Positions 1-9,022 of a stretch of 64,000 bases of DNA are shown piece after piece. How positions within the stretch are numbered: the first letter of the stretch is position 1; the number at the start of each line of letters is the position of its first letter. Source of the DNA: Aliishimia ponticola (GTDB lineage: Bacteria > Pseudomonadota > Alphaproteobacteria > Rhodobacterales > Rhodobacteraceae); the NCBI RefSeq assembly GCF_004803475.1, contig NZ_SRKY01000005.1, forward strand, positions 1 through 64,000, read 5' to 3'. Under the pieces are notes generated by a model that was not told the DNA's origin, ran no database searches, and saw only the letters and a program-made list of their open reading frames with translations. A program made the position numbers and the translations under genes.

Positions 1-2555
1 CCGTCGACACCGGCTTCGCCGCCGTCCAGCGTGCCGTTGCCGTTCTCGTCCAGCCATACGGTGTCACCGATGGAGGCCGTGCCCGGATCTTCAACGCCCG
101 CGTCGATGTTCTCGACCCGCTCGCCAATGCCCAGTGTGACCTGACCGGTTGTGCCGTCCGCTTCGGACGCGTCGCTGTCCACATCGTCGGATGCGTTGCC
201 GTCAACGTCCTGTGTGACCAGAACCTTGCCGTCCAGATCGGCGTCATTCTCGTCGAAGTCGACGGAATAGGTGCCTGCGTCCAGACCGACGAACTCGTAA
301 GAGCCGTCTGCGCCGGTTTCAGTGGTCGCAACCACTGCGCCGGATGCGTCCAGAAGCTGAACAGTCACACCCGCGATGCCGGGCTCACCGTCATCAAGGC
401 TGTTGTCGTTCTCGTCGCAGAACACGCGGCCCGCCAGCGAAGCCGTGCCGGGATCTTTGATACCTGCATCGACATTGGAGGTCGTTTCGCCAGCCACAAC
501 AGTCACCGTGCCGGTGTTGCCGTTGCCTGCGCTACCCACGTTTACGACGTCGCTGTCGACCGTGTCGTCACCGCCTTGATCGGCTTCAACGAACACTTTG
601 CCGTCCTGACCGATGTCGTTCGGGTCTTCGAAGCGGACAGAGTAGTTGCCGGCTTCCAGATCGGTGAACGCGTATTCGCCGTTGGCGTCGGTCGTGGTGG
701 AACCTACGATTGCGCCGGTGTCGTCGAGCAGCCAAACGGTTGCGCCTTCGATACCAACTTCGCCATCGTCGATGTTGTTGCCGTTTTCGTCGCAGAAGTA
801 GCGGCCTTCCAGAGCGCCCAGCGCAGGCGCTTCGCCCGGCTTCCAGCACAGATCGTCAACAGCGCCGGAACCGACGAGGTTGATTTGCATCTGGGACACG
901 CCCTCGGCGGACAGATCGATCGTTTGGATCGAGTTGTTGCCAGCTGCCGGAATTGCGACGGATTTGATCAGCGAACCATCGGCCGCGTACAGGTCGATCG
1001 TGCCGCCTGCTTCTTCGATGTCGAGCAGCTTGATGTCGGACAGATCGGACGGGTTGTCGAAGTCGAAGGTGATCACACCGCCGCCTGCGTTGTCGTCCGG
1101 GTCGGAGCTGTCGCCATCTTCGGAGATGATGATGATGTTGCCCAGATCGGCAAAACCAAGATCGTGGTCACCGCCGGTCGGGTTGGAGCTGTCGAAGATC
1201 ATCGCGTCGTTCGGCGAGGATGCGCCGTCGCCTGCACGTTGTGCAGAGATGGTCACGCCTTCGATCTGGTCGGAAACGATGGTGCCTTCGCTCAGCGCCT
1301 GGAAGTCTTCCTTGGTGAAGCCTTCGGGGCACGGCTGGCCACCTTCGGAGCACAGCTCGATCTTGTCGATGCGAACGAATTCGCCTGCGTTGCCAACAGC
1401 AACCAGCTTCACAACGTCGCCGGTGTTCAGCTGCAGATCGTCGATGGTGAAGTCGGAGAAGCCGCCATTGTTGGAGCCACCGCCATCGGTGTTGGTGTTC
1501 AGGTAGATCGTGTCGACATAGTTGCCGTTCACGAAGACCTTGATTTTGGAGTTACCGTCGTTCTCGTCCTGAGCTGAGATCGTCAGGTCATATGTGCCGG
1601 ATTCACCGTTGAAGGTGGTCCAAAGTTTGCCTGTACCACCTGCGCAGTTCAGCTTGACCAGTTCGCCACCGGACGCCTGGGAGCCGGACACCGTGTGGTA
1701 ACCGGTTTCGGACATGTCCTCTGCTTCGATCACGATGCAGGTGCCGCCCGGCGTGGTTTCGGTCACGTCTTCGACGCAAACTTTCAGAAGCTGAGTCGCT
1801 TCGCCGCCATTGCCGTCGGACACGCGCACTTTGACTTCGTACACATTGTCGCCGCCATGGTCGGCAGGGTTTTCGTAGTCAGGTGCTTCGACGAAGCTCA
1901 GCTGACCGGTATGTGCATCGATTGTGAACAGCGCACCGTCGGCACCGCCGATGATGTCATAGCTGCGCGCATCGCCGTCTGCGTCGCTGGAGTCGATGTT
2001 GAACACGTCGGTTGTGTTCTCGTCGATGCAGATTTCGCCGTCCGTGGGGATATTGTCGAATGTCGGCGCAGTGTTGACCGGCGTCTTTTCACCTGCGTCG
2101 AGGCATTTGAAATCGATCCAGTCGCTTGTGACGTTGCACTGGCTCACGACCGTCAGCTCTGTGCCTTCCGGCGGGATGCCGTAGCCGCTGTGGAATGTGA
2201 AGTAATCGTCGCCCGAGCCTTCTTGCTCGATCTCGATCAGCATGTACCAGTTGCCAGCCGAGTCCTGGACCCAGAAATAGCTTTCAGCATAGATCTGGCC
2301 GCCATTGCCCAGTTCGGTGCCGTTTGCGCCTTCGATCGATGCCTTCTGACCGGATGTATCGTCAGAGTTCTCGTTGTAGCACTTGTCGCCCGACAGGTAA
2401 CGGTCGTTGTCCGAAACCGAAAAGCAGGTCGACGCGGACGCCGGCATGGTGAACGTGTCACCGCAGCCAAGGTTGTTGTCGCCCGCGCTGAGCAAGTCAG
2501 CCTCTGCGAACGCCGTGAATTCATACGTGGTGTAAGAGCTGTAGTGGTAGGTCAT
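1..2555 (-). CDS. Large secreted multidomain protein with cadherin-like, CBM-like and SdrD B-like repeats (partial)
   Basis: The frame is open from an ATG at 2555 to the left edge, giving about 851 residues without the C-terminus. An ATG six bases upstream (2561) is possible, but the GGGGGA box is better spaced for 2555. There is no Sec signal peptide. The N-terminal 150 residues are rich in Asp, Ser and Tyr. A cadherin-like domain follows at about 160-265 (NTAPTFDN to VCVEDV). Residues 275-400 look like a CBM6/35-type module opening with EAEDM. Residues 400-580 look like a beta-sandwich. Three SdrD B-like (Cna-B fold) repeats of about 124 residues then begin near 581, 707 and 830, each with a DENGN/DENDN-type calcium loop. 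The acidic, repeat-rich make-up and lack of a signal peptide fit type I secretion, which is inference because the C-terminal signal is outside the window. Likely an adhesin or surface or matrix protein. Confidence 0.8.
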   Translation of the reverse strand, partial: MTYHYSSYTTYEFTAFAEADLLSAGDNNLGCGDTFTMPASASTCFSVSDNDRYLSGDKCYNENSDDTSGQKASIEGANGTELGNGGQIYAESYFWVQDSAGNWYMLIEIEQEGSGDDYFTFHSGYGIPPEGTELTVVSQCNVTSDWIDFKCLDAGEKTPVNTAPTFDNIPTDGEICIDENTTDVFNIDSSDADGDARSYDIIGGADGALFTIDAHTGQLSFVEAPDYENPADHGGDNVYEVKVRVSDGNGGEATQLLKVCVEDVTETTPGGTCIVIEAEDMSETGYHTVSGSQASGGELVKLNCAGGTGKLWTTFNGESGTYDLTISAQDENDGNSKIKVFVNGNYVDTIYLNTNTDGGGSNNGGFSDFTIDDLQLNTGDVVKLVAVGNAGEFVRIDKIELCSEGGQPCPEGFTKEDFQALSEGTIVSDQIEGVTISAQRAGDGASSPNDAMIFDSSNPTGGDHDLGFADLGNIIIISEDGDSSDPDDNAGGGVITFDFDNPSDLSDIKLLDIEEAGGTIDLYAADGSLIKSVAIPAAGNNSIQTIDLSAEGVSQMQINLVGSGAVDDLCWKPGEAPALGALEGRYFCDENGNNIDDGEVGIEGATVWLLDDTGAIVGSTTTDANGEYAFTDLEAGNYSVRFEDPNDIGQDGKVFVEADQGGDDTVDSDVVNVGSAGNGNTGTVTVVAGETTSNVDAGIKDPGTASLAGRVFCDENDNSLDDGEPGIAGVTVQLLDASGAVVATTETGADGSYEFVGLDAGTYSVDFDENDADLDGKVLVTQDVDGNASDDVDSDASEADGTTGQVTLGIGERVENIDAGVEDPGTASIGDTVWLDENGNGTLDGGEAGVD

Positions 2556-2561
2556 TTCCAT

Positions 2562-3243
2562 ATCCCCCAGTTTTAAGGCCAACGGGCCACACCAATTAAA
2601 ATAATCCAGCCTTTCGACCGGACAGGTTGAAAGGTTCCAGCAAAGCCAGAGTCGCGTTCACGCTAGATTAGGTTTCCTCGGAGATTTGCAGGCACCCTCA
2701 TGCCAGCAACAATCAAAGTTCAGAAATAAATTTGACCCCCACGGCAAAAAAATGCCGTCACTCCGCTTAACCCAACGCTCCCACTCTTCCAACCACTCAA
2801 ACCCAGCGCCCGGCAACACTAGCCTGGACACATCACAGTCTCATTAAACGATAACAAAATTTTAGTAAATTCCCTTGATCATCCAACCTTAAAGTTCAAC
2901 TGGAGGGTGTCGATCTCGGTTTACAATCGGATTGGTTGAGCGGCTTTGTTTCCAAAGCACGGCAACCTGCTGCAAGAATGCGCCACATTCTGAAAATGTG
3001 AAAACTTGAAAGAAGCCCTGCAAATCAATGCTTTTCGGTGACTTTTTCGGGCAGTCGAATCGCTGAACCGCCTTAGAACTTGTGTCAGCTTTGTGGCGAG
3101 TTTCCCCTACGGAATTCTGCGCGGGAATATCCCCCGTGAATGCGCAATTCAGCCCGAAATCTTTGGGGAAAATAAATCTTATCGCGTCAGATTTTTGTGG
3201 AATACCACTTTAAATAACTCCGTTTTTCGACCATCACGAGCAT
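2562..3243. other. Long non-coding gap between divergent genes
   Basis: This 680-nt gap is AT-richer than its surroundings and shows no credible gene. It holds the leaders of the secreted repeat protein (leftward) and the epimerase (rightward). Small inverted repeats are visible: ACGGCA-A6-TGCCGT at 2741-2758, a CACATT/AATGTG hairpin near 2984-3000, and GTGG-AATA-CCAC near 3197-3208 just upstream of the epimerase. No tRNA, riboswitch or mobile-element end was recognised. Confidence 0.6.
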
Positions 3244-4248
3244 ATGACAGGCACTGCACTCGTTACCGGTTCGGCCGGCTTCATCGGATACTTCACCTGC
3301 CGCGCGCTTCTGGATGCAGGATGGCGCGTCGTCGGGTTGGATGGGCTGACCGACTATTATGATGTCGCCCTGAAGGAACGGCGCCACGCGATGCTGGCCC
3401 AGTCGGAAGGGTTCACGCCTGTCGTGGGGCTGCTTGAAACCCCGGATCTGCTGGCAGATCTTTTTGCACAGGCCAAGCCGGACTTGGTGATTCACCTCGC
3501 CGCGCAGGCAGGTGTGCGCTATTCCATCGACAACCCGTCGTCTTACGTTCAGGCGAATATCGTCGGCACGGCGAATCTGTTGGAGGCTGCGCGCGCCCAT
3601 CCTCCGGCGCATATGCTGCTGGCCTCCACGTCGTCGGTCTATGGCGCAAACACCGAGATGCCTTACCGCGAGACGGATAAGGTCGATACGCAGATGAGCT
3701 TCTATGCCGCCACGAAAAAGGCGACAGAGGCCTTGGCGCATTCATATGCTCATCTCTACGATCTGCCGACGACGATGTTCCGGTTCTTCACGGTCTATGG
3801 GCCATGGGGTCGCCCCGATATGGCGCATTTCAAGTTCACCCGCGCGATCCTGAATGGTGACCCGATTGACGTCTATAACAACGGCGAAATGATGCGGGAC
3901 TTCACCTATATCGACGACCTGGTCGCCAGCATCCTGGCACTGGCGAAGGCCATCCCCGAGGCCGGTGCACCAGTCGAAGGCGACAGCCTGTCTCCGGTGG
4001 CGCCGTTCCGGGTTGTGAATATCGGCAATGGCGCCCCGGTAAAGCTGATGGATTACATCGCAGCGATTGAACGGGCCTGCGGAACTCCGGCGCAGAAGAA
4101 CTTCCTGCCCATGCAGCCCGGCGATGTCCCTGCAACATGGGCGGATACGCAGCTTTTGACCGCCCTCACCGGTGCGCGCCCGCAGACACCCGTGGAAGTC
4201 GGCTTGAAGCACTTCGTCGACTGGTATCGCGATTATTACCAAGTCTGA
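3244..4248 (+). CDS. UDP-glucuronate 4-epimerase-like NAD-dependent epimerase
   Basis: A 334-residue extended short-chain dehydrogenase. The NAD-binding glycine motif TGSAGFIG spans residues 8-15. The catalytic YxxxK is Tyr154 and Lys158 (FYAATKK). The RFFTVYGPWGRPDMA stretch is typical of UDP-glucuronate 4-epimerases of the CapI/WbnF type. These enzymes interconvert UDP-glucuronate and UDP-galacturonate in the cytoplasm for capsule, LPS or exopolysaccharide synthesis. It stands alone, with no glycosyltransferases alongside, after a long AT-rich gap. The ribosome site before the ATG at 3244 is weak (ACGAG). Exact substrate specificity cannot be read from sequence. dTDP-glucose dehydratase is less likely given the closing motifs. 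Confidence 0.85.
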   Translation: MTGTALVTGSAGFIGYFTCRALLDAGWRVVGLDGLTDYYDVALKERRHAMLAQSEGFTPVVGLLETPDLLADLFAQAKPDLVIHLAAQAGVRYSIDNPSSYVQANIVGTANLLEAARAHPPAHMLLASTSSVYGANTEMPYRETDKVDTQMSFYAATKKATEALAHSYAHLYDLPTTMFRFFTVYGPWGRPDMAHFKFTRAILNGDPIDVYNNGEMMRDFTYIDDLVASILALAKAIPEAGAPVEGDSLSPVAPFRVVNIGNGAPVKLMDYIAAIERACGTPAQKNFLPMQPGDVPATWADTQLLTALTGARPQTPVEVGLKHFVDWYRDYYQV

Positions 4249-4358
4249 CGGGCATCGATGTTCTGCAAGGTGCCGAAACGTCTGCGCTTCTTCAGATCAT
4301 GCGTTGGTGCGCCGCCCGACAAAAGCCCCAGCGGCCCGTATGGTTCTGAAGTGCTATC

Positions 4359-4434
4359 TGGTGCCGCTGAAGGGACTCGAACCCCCGACCCCATCATTAC
4401 GAATGACGTGCTCTACCAGCTGAGCTACAGCGGC
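4359..4434 (-). tRNA. tRNA-Thr(CGT)
   Basis: The cloverleaf reads on the minus strand: acceptor stem GCCGCTG/CAGCGGC, TA at positions 8-9, D-arm GCTC/GAGC, anticodon loop TTCGTAA with anticodon CGT, T-loop GTTCGAGTC, discriminator A and an encoded CCA (4359-4361). It decodes ACG threonine codons. Confidence 0.95.
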
Positions 4435-4478
4435 ACCGTGGCGCGCCTATTAGCACCACGGTTGCCGACTGCAAAGAG

Positions 4479-5981
4479 CTATTTTTTGGGCTCTTCTGGT
4501 GCCACTTCGGTGTCTACGATTTCCGCGTCCTCGACCTCTGTCACGTCGCTTGTCGCGTCCTGAGCCATCGGTTCCTCCGCATCCTCTTCGGCGCTGTGAT
4601 CTTCCAGCGCACCAACGATAAGTGGCAGCATTTGCACCCCGGTCGGAGTCGCTACCTCGGATTGCGGCGGGGATTTCCATTCCAGCGTATCGAAGCTTCC
4701 GCAGTTTTCGCAGGTCGGCGTCCATTCTGTGTGGATGTGATGGCAGTTCTCGCAGACCCATTGCGGGCCACGCGGCACCGTCAGCGCCTTGGCAAGCCAG
4801 CCTTTCACGACCGTGTCGGACGCGCCTTCACCGCGTTCGATGGCCGCCATGATGGTGACCGAACGGGCTGTCGGATCGGTTTCGACCAGATCGCCCAGCG
4901 CACGCCGCGCTTGCGGGAAGTCTTCGGCCGCGATGCACAGTTCTGCCATCAGCATCCGGGATTCCGGGTGATCGGGCAGCGCGCGTACCAGCGGCTTGAA
5001 CCGTTTCAGGCGCGCTTGCGGCGTTTCTTCGGGTTCAATCTCAGCGAATGCGGCAGCGAGTTCGGGATGGGGCTGCGTGGCCCATGCCTTGGTCAACAGA
5101 CGCGCGGCCGGGCGCTTTTTGCCCTGCGCGATATAGCTGCGCGCGGCCATGACGGCGGCGGGAATCAGATCGGGCGACAGCTTGTTCGCTTCGATCGCAG
5201 CTTCCTGCGCCTCGACCGTTGCGCCATCGGCGACGATGTCACGCGCCTTGCCCAGCGCCAGAACTGCGTCCCGGCGACGATAGACGTCACGCGGCAGCGC
5301 CCCGGATTTCAGCTTGGCATTCAGCGTCTCGCGCGCCCCGGTCCAATCGGCTGCATTGGCTTGCAGCTTCAACAGGATATCCTGCGTTTCGCCATGGCGC
5401 GGCTTAAGGGCGAAGGCCCGCTGCGCCAATTGCATCGCGGTATCGGTATCCCCATCCGCCAGCTTCTGTTTCATGATACCACGCACCCCGACAAAGCGAG
5501 TCGCGTCGTTCTGAACCAGCTTGCGATAGGTTTCTTCGGCCTTGCGTTTGTCACCGGCAAGCTCTGCCGCCTGTGCGGTCAGCAGGTTCGTCAATTCCGG
5601 CTTTTCCAGATAGCGCTGGGCCTTCTCTGCCTTCGCCATCGCGACACGACCCTCGCCAGAGGCGAGCGCCATCATGCCCTCGGCCAGCGCGTCATATCCG
5701 CGACGTTCACGGCTGCGGTCGAAATACCGCGACAGCGCCGTTTCATCGCCATTCAGGAATTTCCAAGTGGCAAACAGAAGCGAAACCAGTTTCAGGACCA
5801 CCCAAAGGGCAAAGACCAAAACGATCAACGCGATGACCGATTGCAACGGACCAAAGGTATATTCGGTGCCCATAACGGTGATCTGCACACCGCCCGAGCT
5901 TTCAAGAAGGTAGCCTGCACCAAGCGCCAGCGCGGCGACAGCCACCATGAAGAGAATGATTTTAATTAGCGACCAAAGCAT
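4479..5981 (-). CDS. hemY: HemY-like TPR membrane protein with C-terminal rubredoxin-like zinc ribbon
   Basis: A 500-residue protein. Two N-terminal membrane segments (about residues 3-28 and 40-72) form the HemY_N domain, followed by helical TPR-like repeats to about 390. Near residues 407-430 lie two CENC motifs (CENCHHIH and CENCGSFD), a rubredoxin-like knuckle like that at the end of LapB/YciM. The tail is acidic and Pro/Glu-rich. HemY of this class is an inner-membrane protein linked to haem biosynthesis and should not be confused with protoporphyrinogen oxidase. It is the last gene of the hemD-mitofilin-hemY block, 10 nt after the mitofilin gene. The biochemical role of the family is unsettled. 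Confidence 0.88.
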   Translation of the reverse strand: MLWSLIKIILFMVAVAALALGAGYLLESSGGVQITVMGTEYTFGPLQSVIALIVLVFALWVVLKLVSLLFATWKFLNGDETALSRYFDRSRERRGYDALAEGMMALASGEGRVAMAKAEKAQRYLEKPELTNLLTAQAAELAGDKRKAEETYRKLVQNDATRFVGVRGIMKQKLADGDTDTAMQLAQRAFALKPRHGETQDILLKLQANAADWTGARETLNAKLKSGALPRDVYRRRDAVLALGKARDIVADGATVEAQEAAIEANKLSPDLIPAAVMAARSYIAQGKKRPAARLLTKAWATQPHPELAAAFAEIEPEETPQARLKRFKPLVRALPDHPESRMLMAELCIAAEDFPQARRALGDLVETDPTARSVTIMAAIERGEGASDTVVKGWLAKALTVPRGPQWVCENCHHIHTEWTPTCENCGSFDTLEWKSPPQSEVATPTGVQMLPLIVGALEDHSAEEDAEEPMAQDATSDVTEVEDAEIVDTEVAPEEPKK

Positions 5982-5991
5982 TGAACCATCC

Positions 5992-7077
5992 TCAATTGGA
6001 ACCGAGGGCTGCGGAAACGTCCTGAGCGGCGGACATGGCAGCAGCGCGTGTATCGGCGGCGGAAATCCAGTCCGCCATTGCCGATTTAGCTGTTTCGGGA
6101 AGTGTATCTATTTCTGAAAGTGCCGTACCCAGTTGACCGGCGCGCACGGCGGCCTCTGCCCGGCTTAGAACGGCGTTGGGATCGGAGCCTTCGCGGGGTG
6201 TCACCGACCGGGCGCCAAGCTGGCGTTGCAGGAAGGAACCGAAACCGCCCCCTTCGCTTTCCGATTGTTCACTGCGGGCCGCTGACAATGCGCTGCGGGC
6301 GGCGAGCGGGAAATCGGCTTGCAGTGCCACAAGCGTCGCAACCCCGGTTTCGGCGGGGCCGCTCAATGCTGCGGGAATTTCCGCGTCGCTGGCTGCATCC
6401 AGCTCTGACAAAAGGTCGGCATAGGGCGCGCCATTGTCGAGCGCGACCATGACACTGGCCAGCGCGGCGCGGGCACGGGCCAAAGCCTCTTTGCGGGCGG
6501 CCTCTGCCTCTGTGTCCTTGGCGGTGTTCAAAAGCGCTTCGATTTCGCTCCGCTGGCTTGCGGCGGTTTCCTCGAAGGACTGCAATTCCTGCTGGACCGT
6601 CGATTTCAGGCGATCAAGCTCTGCCTCGTAGGCGGCGATGGCATCTTGCGACAGGCCTTCTGTCATCGGGCGCTTTTCCAGATCGGTCAAACGCTGCGTC
6701 AGGGTCTCAAGCTCTGTCCGCGTGGACGATACTGCGCCTTCGATACCGGACAAGTCCACCTGCGCGGGGGTATCTGGCAGCGCCTCGATCTTCGCGGTCA
6801 GTTGCGCGATCTGTTCGGCCAGCGCGTTGATCTTTTCATCCTGCGCAGCCAGTGCATCCCGCTGCTGCGCGATGACCTGTTCAAATTGTGCATCATCCTC
6901 GGCCCAACCCAAGGCTTCTTCGACGGAGTCCAACTGACCCCCGAAAAATCCCAGCGCCGTCGCAACCGCGCCGCCAAAAATCAGGGGTACGAAGACACCC
7001 TTGTCTTGTCGGTTTGCGGCTGTGTCCGAGGGTGAGTTGACGACATCTCCGTCTACGACGGTGTTTTCTTCAACCAA
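5992..7077 (-). CDS. Alphaproteobacterial mitofilin (Mic60-like) inner-membrane protein
   Basis: A 361-residue protein with a short polar N-terminus, one membrane segment at about 28-48 (VFVPLIFGGAVATALGFF), a long Glu/Ala/Gln-rich coiled coil from about 65 to 200 and a helical C-terminal mitofilin domain. The start is TTG at 7077, preceded by AGGGGG at good spacing. No ATG is available before the membrane segment. The position between hemD and hemY is the conserved location of the alphaproteobacterial Mic60 homologue, which shapes intracytoplasmic membranes in several species (established knowledge). It probably acts in envelope organisation and is co-transcribed with the haem genes. Confidence 0.85.
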   Translation of the reverse strand: MVEENTVVDGDVVNSPSDTAANRQDKGVFVPLIFGGAVATALGFFGGQLDSVEEALGWAEDDAQFEQVIAQQRDALAAQDEKINALAEQIAQLTAKIEALPDTPAQVDLSGIEGAVSSTRTELETLTQRLTDLEKRPMTEGLSQDAIAAYEAELDRLKSTVQQELQSFEETAASQRSEIEALLNTAKDTEAEAARKEALARARAALASVMVALDNGAPYADLLSELDAASDAEIPAALSGPAETGVATLVALQADFPLAARSALSAARSEQSESEGGGFGSFLQRQLGARSVTPREGSDPNAVLSRAEAAVRAGQLGTALSEIDTLPETAKSAMADWISAADTRAAAMSAAQDVSAALGSN

Positions 7078-7126
7078 TGCTAACCCCCTATCGAATCTTT
7101 ACAGCTTGGTGGAGCCCTGACAGAGA

Positions 7127-7849
7127 CTAGACCGGGTTATCCCCTGCCTCAACCCGGCGCAGCGTCGTTTCAAGCCTTTCCAGCATTGAACAGGCATCCG
7201 GAGACAAAGCGATTTGACGCGTCGTCGCAGGCAGATGGGCCAGTTCGGCCATGACTGCCTTGCTTATCGCCACCAAATGCGGCCGCGCGGTGGGCGGAAA
7301 GTCATTGGCGAAAATTCGGGCAGTCCGGGGGGAATACAGCGGTACAATCACCGGAAGCCGGTCACAAAGCGCTGTTTTTGCGGCTTGCGACAGCTCAAGC
7401 GGGGCTTGATCGTAGACATCGACCTCGGTTGTGGGCAGCCCGGATGCGGTCAGACGCTTTGCAACATGGCCGCGCCGATGCACGCCGCCGATATGTACAA
7501 GCGGCCCGCTGACCTGCCGTTTTTCAAGCGTGGCGACCAAGGCGTCGGCGGTATCGCCAACATATTCGGCCTGCCAGCCCGCCTGTGACGCTGCGTCGGT
7601 TGTGGCCTTGCCAACGCAATAGGCCGGGATCGCGCCGGGTTTCCCGCCGAAACTGACCCCATTCGCAGAGGTAAAGATCACTCCGGCACTGCCCGACTGA
7701 TCGGGAACTTGCCCGGTCGCCGCGATCTGGAGAAGTGGCGAGACGATAATTTGCAATCGGCGGCCAAAAGTCGTCCGCAATTGATCCGCGACCTGGTTCG
7801 AGGCATCAGCAGGACGTGTCAGCAGCACGGTCGCATAGGGATCGGACAT
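7127..7849 (-). CDS. hemD: Uroporphyrinogen-III synthase
   Basis: A 240-residue cytosolic enzyme that cyclises hydroxymethylbilane to uroporphyrinogen III in tetrapyrrole synthesis. It starts [12 protein letters not shown], the usual HemD opening, and carries the central ICVGxxTA-like segment ([17 protein letters not shown]) and a C-terminal [11 protein letters not shown] stretch. The family is poorly conserved and has few invariant residues, so the call rests on overall layout and neighbours. It heads the leftward block with mitofilin and hemY and diverges from tsaD with about 72 nt between starts. hemC, often nearby, is not in the window. Confidence 0.85.
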   Translation of the reverse strand: MSDPYATVLLTRPADASNQVADQLRTTFGRRLQIIVSPLLQIAATGQVPDQSGSAGVIFTSANGVSFGGKPGAIPAYCVGKATTDAASQAGWQAEYVGDTADALVATLEKRQVSGPLVHIGGVHRRGHVAKRLTASGLPTTEVDVYDQAPLELSQAAKTALCDRLPVIVPLYSPRTARIFANDFPPTARPHLVAISKAVMAELAHLPATTRQIALSPDACSMLERLETTLRRVEAGDNPV

Positions 7850-7921
7850 GGCCTACCGGGATTGTTTGAAGCGCTGCCCGGTGTTACCTGCGCAATGCAC
7901 TCCAATCAACCAGGACGGCAC

Positions 7922-9022
7922 ATGACGCTGCCCCAGACCATTCTCGCCATTGAAAGCAGTTGCGACGATACCGCGGCGGCCGTGGTGCGCGGCGTGCCCG
8001 GCGCGCCCAAGGCACAGGTGTCGTCATCCATCGTGTTCGGCCAAACGGAACTGCATGCGGCATTCGGCGGTGTCGTGCCTGAAATCGCGGCCCGTGCCCA
8101 TGCGGAAAAGGTGGACCTGGCCGTTGCTCAGGCACTGGACGCGGCGCAGACCGATTTGGACGGGATTGATGCGATTGCCGTGACGTCGGGCCCCGGTTTG
8201 ATCGGCGGCGTGATTTCGGGCGTGATGTGCGCCAAGGGACTGGCCGCAGCGACGGGCAAGCCGATCTTTGGCGTGAACCACCTTGCCGGCCACGCCCTGA
8301 CCCCTCGGCTGACCGACGGGGTCGCCTATCCCTATCTGATGCTGCTGGTGTCCGGCGGGCATTGCCAATTTCTGCTGGTCGAAGGGCCGACCCGCTTTCG
8401 CCGGCTTGGCGGGACGATCGACGACGCCCCGGGCGAGGCTTTTGACAAGGTCGCGCGCCTTCTTGGCCTGCCTCAGCCGGGTGGTCCAAGCGTGGAGAAC
8501 GCGGCGGCTTCCGGCGATCCGCGACGGTTCGCCCTGCCCCGGCCTTTGCTCGACCGGCCGGACTGCAACATGTCCTTTTCCGGATTGAAAACCGCCGTGC
8601 TGCGCGCGCGCGACACGCTTATTGCCGATCAGGGCGGACTTTACCGACAGGATATCGCCGATCTGAGCGCGGGGTTTCAGGACGCGGTGGCGGATGTGCT
8701 AGCCAAGAAATCCGCGCGCGCTTGCGAAGAATACCTGTCCCTTGCGCCGGATACTCCGGTCTTGTGTGTGGCGGGCGGCGTTGCCGCCAATCAATCGATC
8801 CGCGCCCGGCTTGAGGACCAATCCGCGTCGCTTGGGATTGCCTTTGTCGCGCCGCCCCTCGCCCTGTGCACCGATAATGCAGCGATGATCGGCGGTGCCG
8901 CGCTGGAACAGATGTCGATGCGCCCTGCCGACGGGCTGACACTGGCGGCCCGGCCGCGCTGGCCCTTGGATGATACCGCGCCCGCCATGTTGGGAAGCGG
9001 CCGAAAAGGGGCAAAGGCATGA
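7922..9022 (+). CDS. tsaD: tRNA N6-adenosine threonylcarbamoyltransferase TsaD
   Basis: A 366-residue enzyme that transfers the threonylcarbamoyl group to A37 of ANN-decoding tRNAs. The opening [16 protein letters not shown] is diagnostic. The metal-binding HLAGH is His120 and His124. VSGGHC and the C-terminal CTDNAAMIG are also present. I chose the ATG at 7922 (AGGA a few bases upstream) over longer in-frame starts that would run into the divergent hemD. It overlaps gpsA by 4 nt (ATGA). Its partner tsaE is in the same window at 21 kb. Confidence 0.96.
   Translation: MTLPQTILAIESSCDDTAAAVVRGVPGAPKAQVSSSIVFGQTELHAAFGGVVPEIAARAHAEKVDLAVAQALDAAQTDLDGIDAIAVTSGPGLIGGVISGVMCAKGLAAATGKPIFGVNHLAGHALTPRLTDGVAYPYLMLLVSGGHCQFLLVEGPTRFRRLGGTIDDAPGEAFDKVARLLGLPQPGGPSVENAAASGDPRRFALPRPLLDRPDCNMSFSGLKTAVLRARDTLIADQGGLYRQDIADLSAGFQDAVADVLAKKSARACEEYLSLAPDTPVLCVAGGVAANQSIRARLEDQSASLGIAFVAPPLALCTDNAAMIGGAALEQMSMRPADGLTLAARPRWPLDDTAPAMLGSGRKGAKA

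Noticed and set aside
576-1577. 333-codon plus-strand open frame
   Set aside because: It is antisense to the SdrD-type protein, whose domains are recognisable on the minus strand; the plus frame has no ribosome site and a repetitive Val/Asp composition mirroring the repeats.
2741-2758. ACGGCA-A6-TGCCGT as a terminator
   Set aside because: Only 6 bp, with no gene ending nearby on either strand; both flanking genes start, not end, at this gap.
3093-3362. Small plus-strand frame upstream of the epimerase
   Set aside because: It overlaps the epimerase start in another frame and shows no conserved features; the epimerase Rossmann motif fixes the real frame.
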